The position numbers and the translations under genes are program-made. From Legionella genomosp. 1 (GTDB lineage: Bacteria; Pseudomonadota; Gammaproteobacteria; Legionellales; Legionellaceae): a stretch of 6,486 bases of DNA. Of this stretch, positions 5,946 through 6,486 are shown piece after piece; within the stretch, counting starts at the first letter, position 1; each line of letters starts with the position of its first letter. Below the pieces are notes generated by a model that was not told the DNA's origin, did no database searches, and worked only from the letters and a program-made list of their open reading frames with translations. The stretch covers positions 1-6,486 of the forward strand of contig CAMDBQ010000088.1 of NCBI GenBank assembly GCA_945889365.1, written 5' to 3'.

Positions 5946-6486
5946 TCACTCCCACTCAATCGTCGCCGGAGGTTTGCCGGATATATCATACGTCACTCTG
6001 GACACACCAGCCACTTCATTAATAATTCGATTCGAAACCTGTCCCAAAAAATCCCAAGGCAAGTGTGACCAATGCGCGGTCATAAAATCAGTGGTTTCAA
6101 CTGCACGCAAGCAGATAACATAATCATAACGACGACCATCACCCATTACACCTACGCTTTTAACGGGTAAAAATACAGCAAAAGCCTGACTAACTTTGTC
6201 ATACAAGCCTGCAGTACGTAATTCATCCATAAAAATAGCATCAGCCTGACGTAAAATATCTGCATATTCTTTCTTAACTTCACCAAGAATACGCACACCC
6301 AAGCCAGGTCCAGGAAACGGATGTCGATAAACCATGGCATAAGGCAGTCCTAGTTCAAGACCTATTTTTCGTACTTCATCTTTGAATAATTCACGTACCG
6401 GTTCGAGTAATTTCAAATTCATTGTTGCAGGTAATCCGCCCACATTATGATGGGATTTAATCACATGAGATACGCCATTTTTATTG
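5946..6486 (-). CDS. guaA: GMP synthase (glutamine-hydrolysing), C-terminal part
   Basis: GuaA converts XMP, ATP and glutamine to GMP, the last step of guanine nucleotide synthesis. Only the last 179 residues (of about 525 in the family) are inside the window; the N-terminal glutamine amidotransferase domain and most of the ATP-pyrophosphatase domain lie beyond the right edge. Visible are the end of the synthetase domain (VIKSHHNVGGLP), the linker ELFKDEVRKIGLELGLP, the conserved HPFPGPGLGVRILGEVKKEY, and the dimerization domain with VGVMGDGRRYDYV, LRAVETTDFMTAHW and the invariant C-terminus KPPATIEWE, then TGA. The carboxy end is intact and undamaged. guaB usually lies upstream of guaA; that cannot be seen here. 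tadA follows downstream on the same strand. Confidence 0.98.
   Translation of the reverse strand, partial: NKNGVSHVIKSHHNVGGLPATMNLKLLEPVRELFKDEVRKIGLELGLPYAMVYRHPFPGPGLGVRILGEVKKEYADILRQADAIFMDELRTAGLYDKVSQAFAVFLPVKSVGVMGDGRRYDYVICLRAVETTDFMTAHWSHLPWDFLGQVSNRIINEVAGVSRVTYDISGKPPATIEWE

Overview
The window is an ordinary chromosomal housekeeping segment from a gammaproteobacterium of fairly low G+C content. The PyrH, EF-Ts, S2, GlnD, TadA and GuaA proteins are all of gammaproteobacterial type. The wording of PyrH and the short GlnD suggest Legionella or a relative in the Legionellales; this rests on remembered similarity and is tentative. I see no mobile element, CRISPR array, tRNA, rRNA or phage gene.

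Layout, left to right. (1) Positions 1-2412, bottom strand: the translation/nucleotide operon rpsB (ribosomal protein S2), tsf (EF-Ts) and pyrH (UMP kinase). It is transcribed from right to left and pyrH runs off the left edge. A terminator-like hairpin with a T-tract lies between rpsB and tsf, and tsf and pyrH overlap as ATGA. (2) Positions 2413-2799: a 387-bp divergent control region. It holds the structured rpsB leader (probable S2 autoregulatory element), a strong rpsB promoter with an extended -10, an imperfect direct repeat, a small palindrome next to a possible glnD promoter, and a large palindrome ending in a T-tract just before glnD. (3) Positions 2800-5373, top strand: glnD, the bifunctional PII uridylyltransferase/uridylyl-removing enzyme. 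(4) Positions 5370-5819, bottom strand: tadA (tRNA adenosine deaminase), whose 3' end overlaps that of glnD by 4 bp. (5) Positions 5946-6486, bottom strand: the C-terminal third of guaA (GMP synthetase), probably upstream of tadA in the same transcript.

Functionally the window combines protein synthesis (S2, EF-Ts, inosine editing of tRNA), nucleotide synthesis (UMP to UDP, XMP to GMP) and nitrogen sensing (GlnD). The most interesting stretch is non-coding. In E. coli the map gene (methionine aminopeptidase) sits between rpsB and glnD. Here map is absent and the gap is filled with repeats and a terminator-like palindrome that could attenuate glnD or be a dispersed palindromic element. I found no convincing undescribed system.
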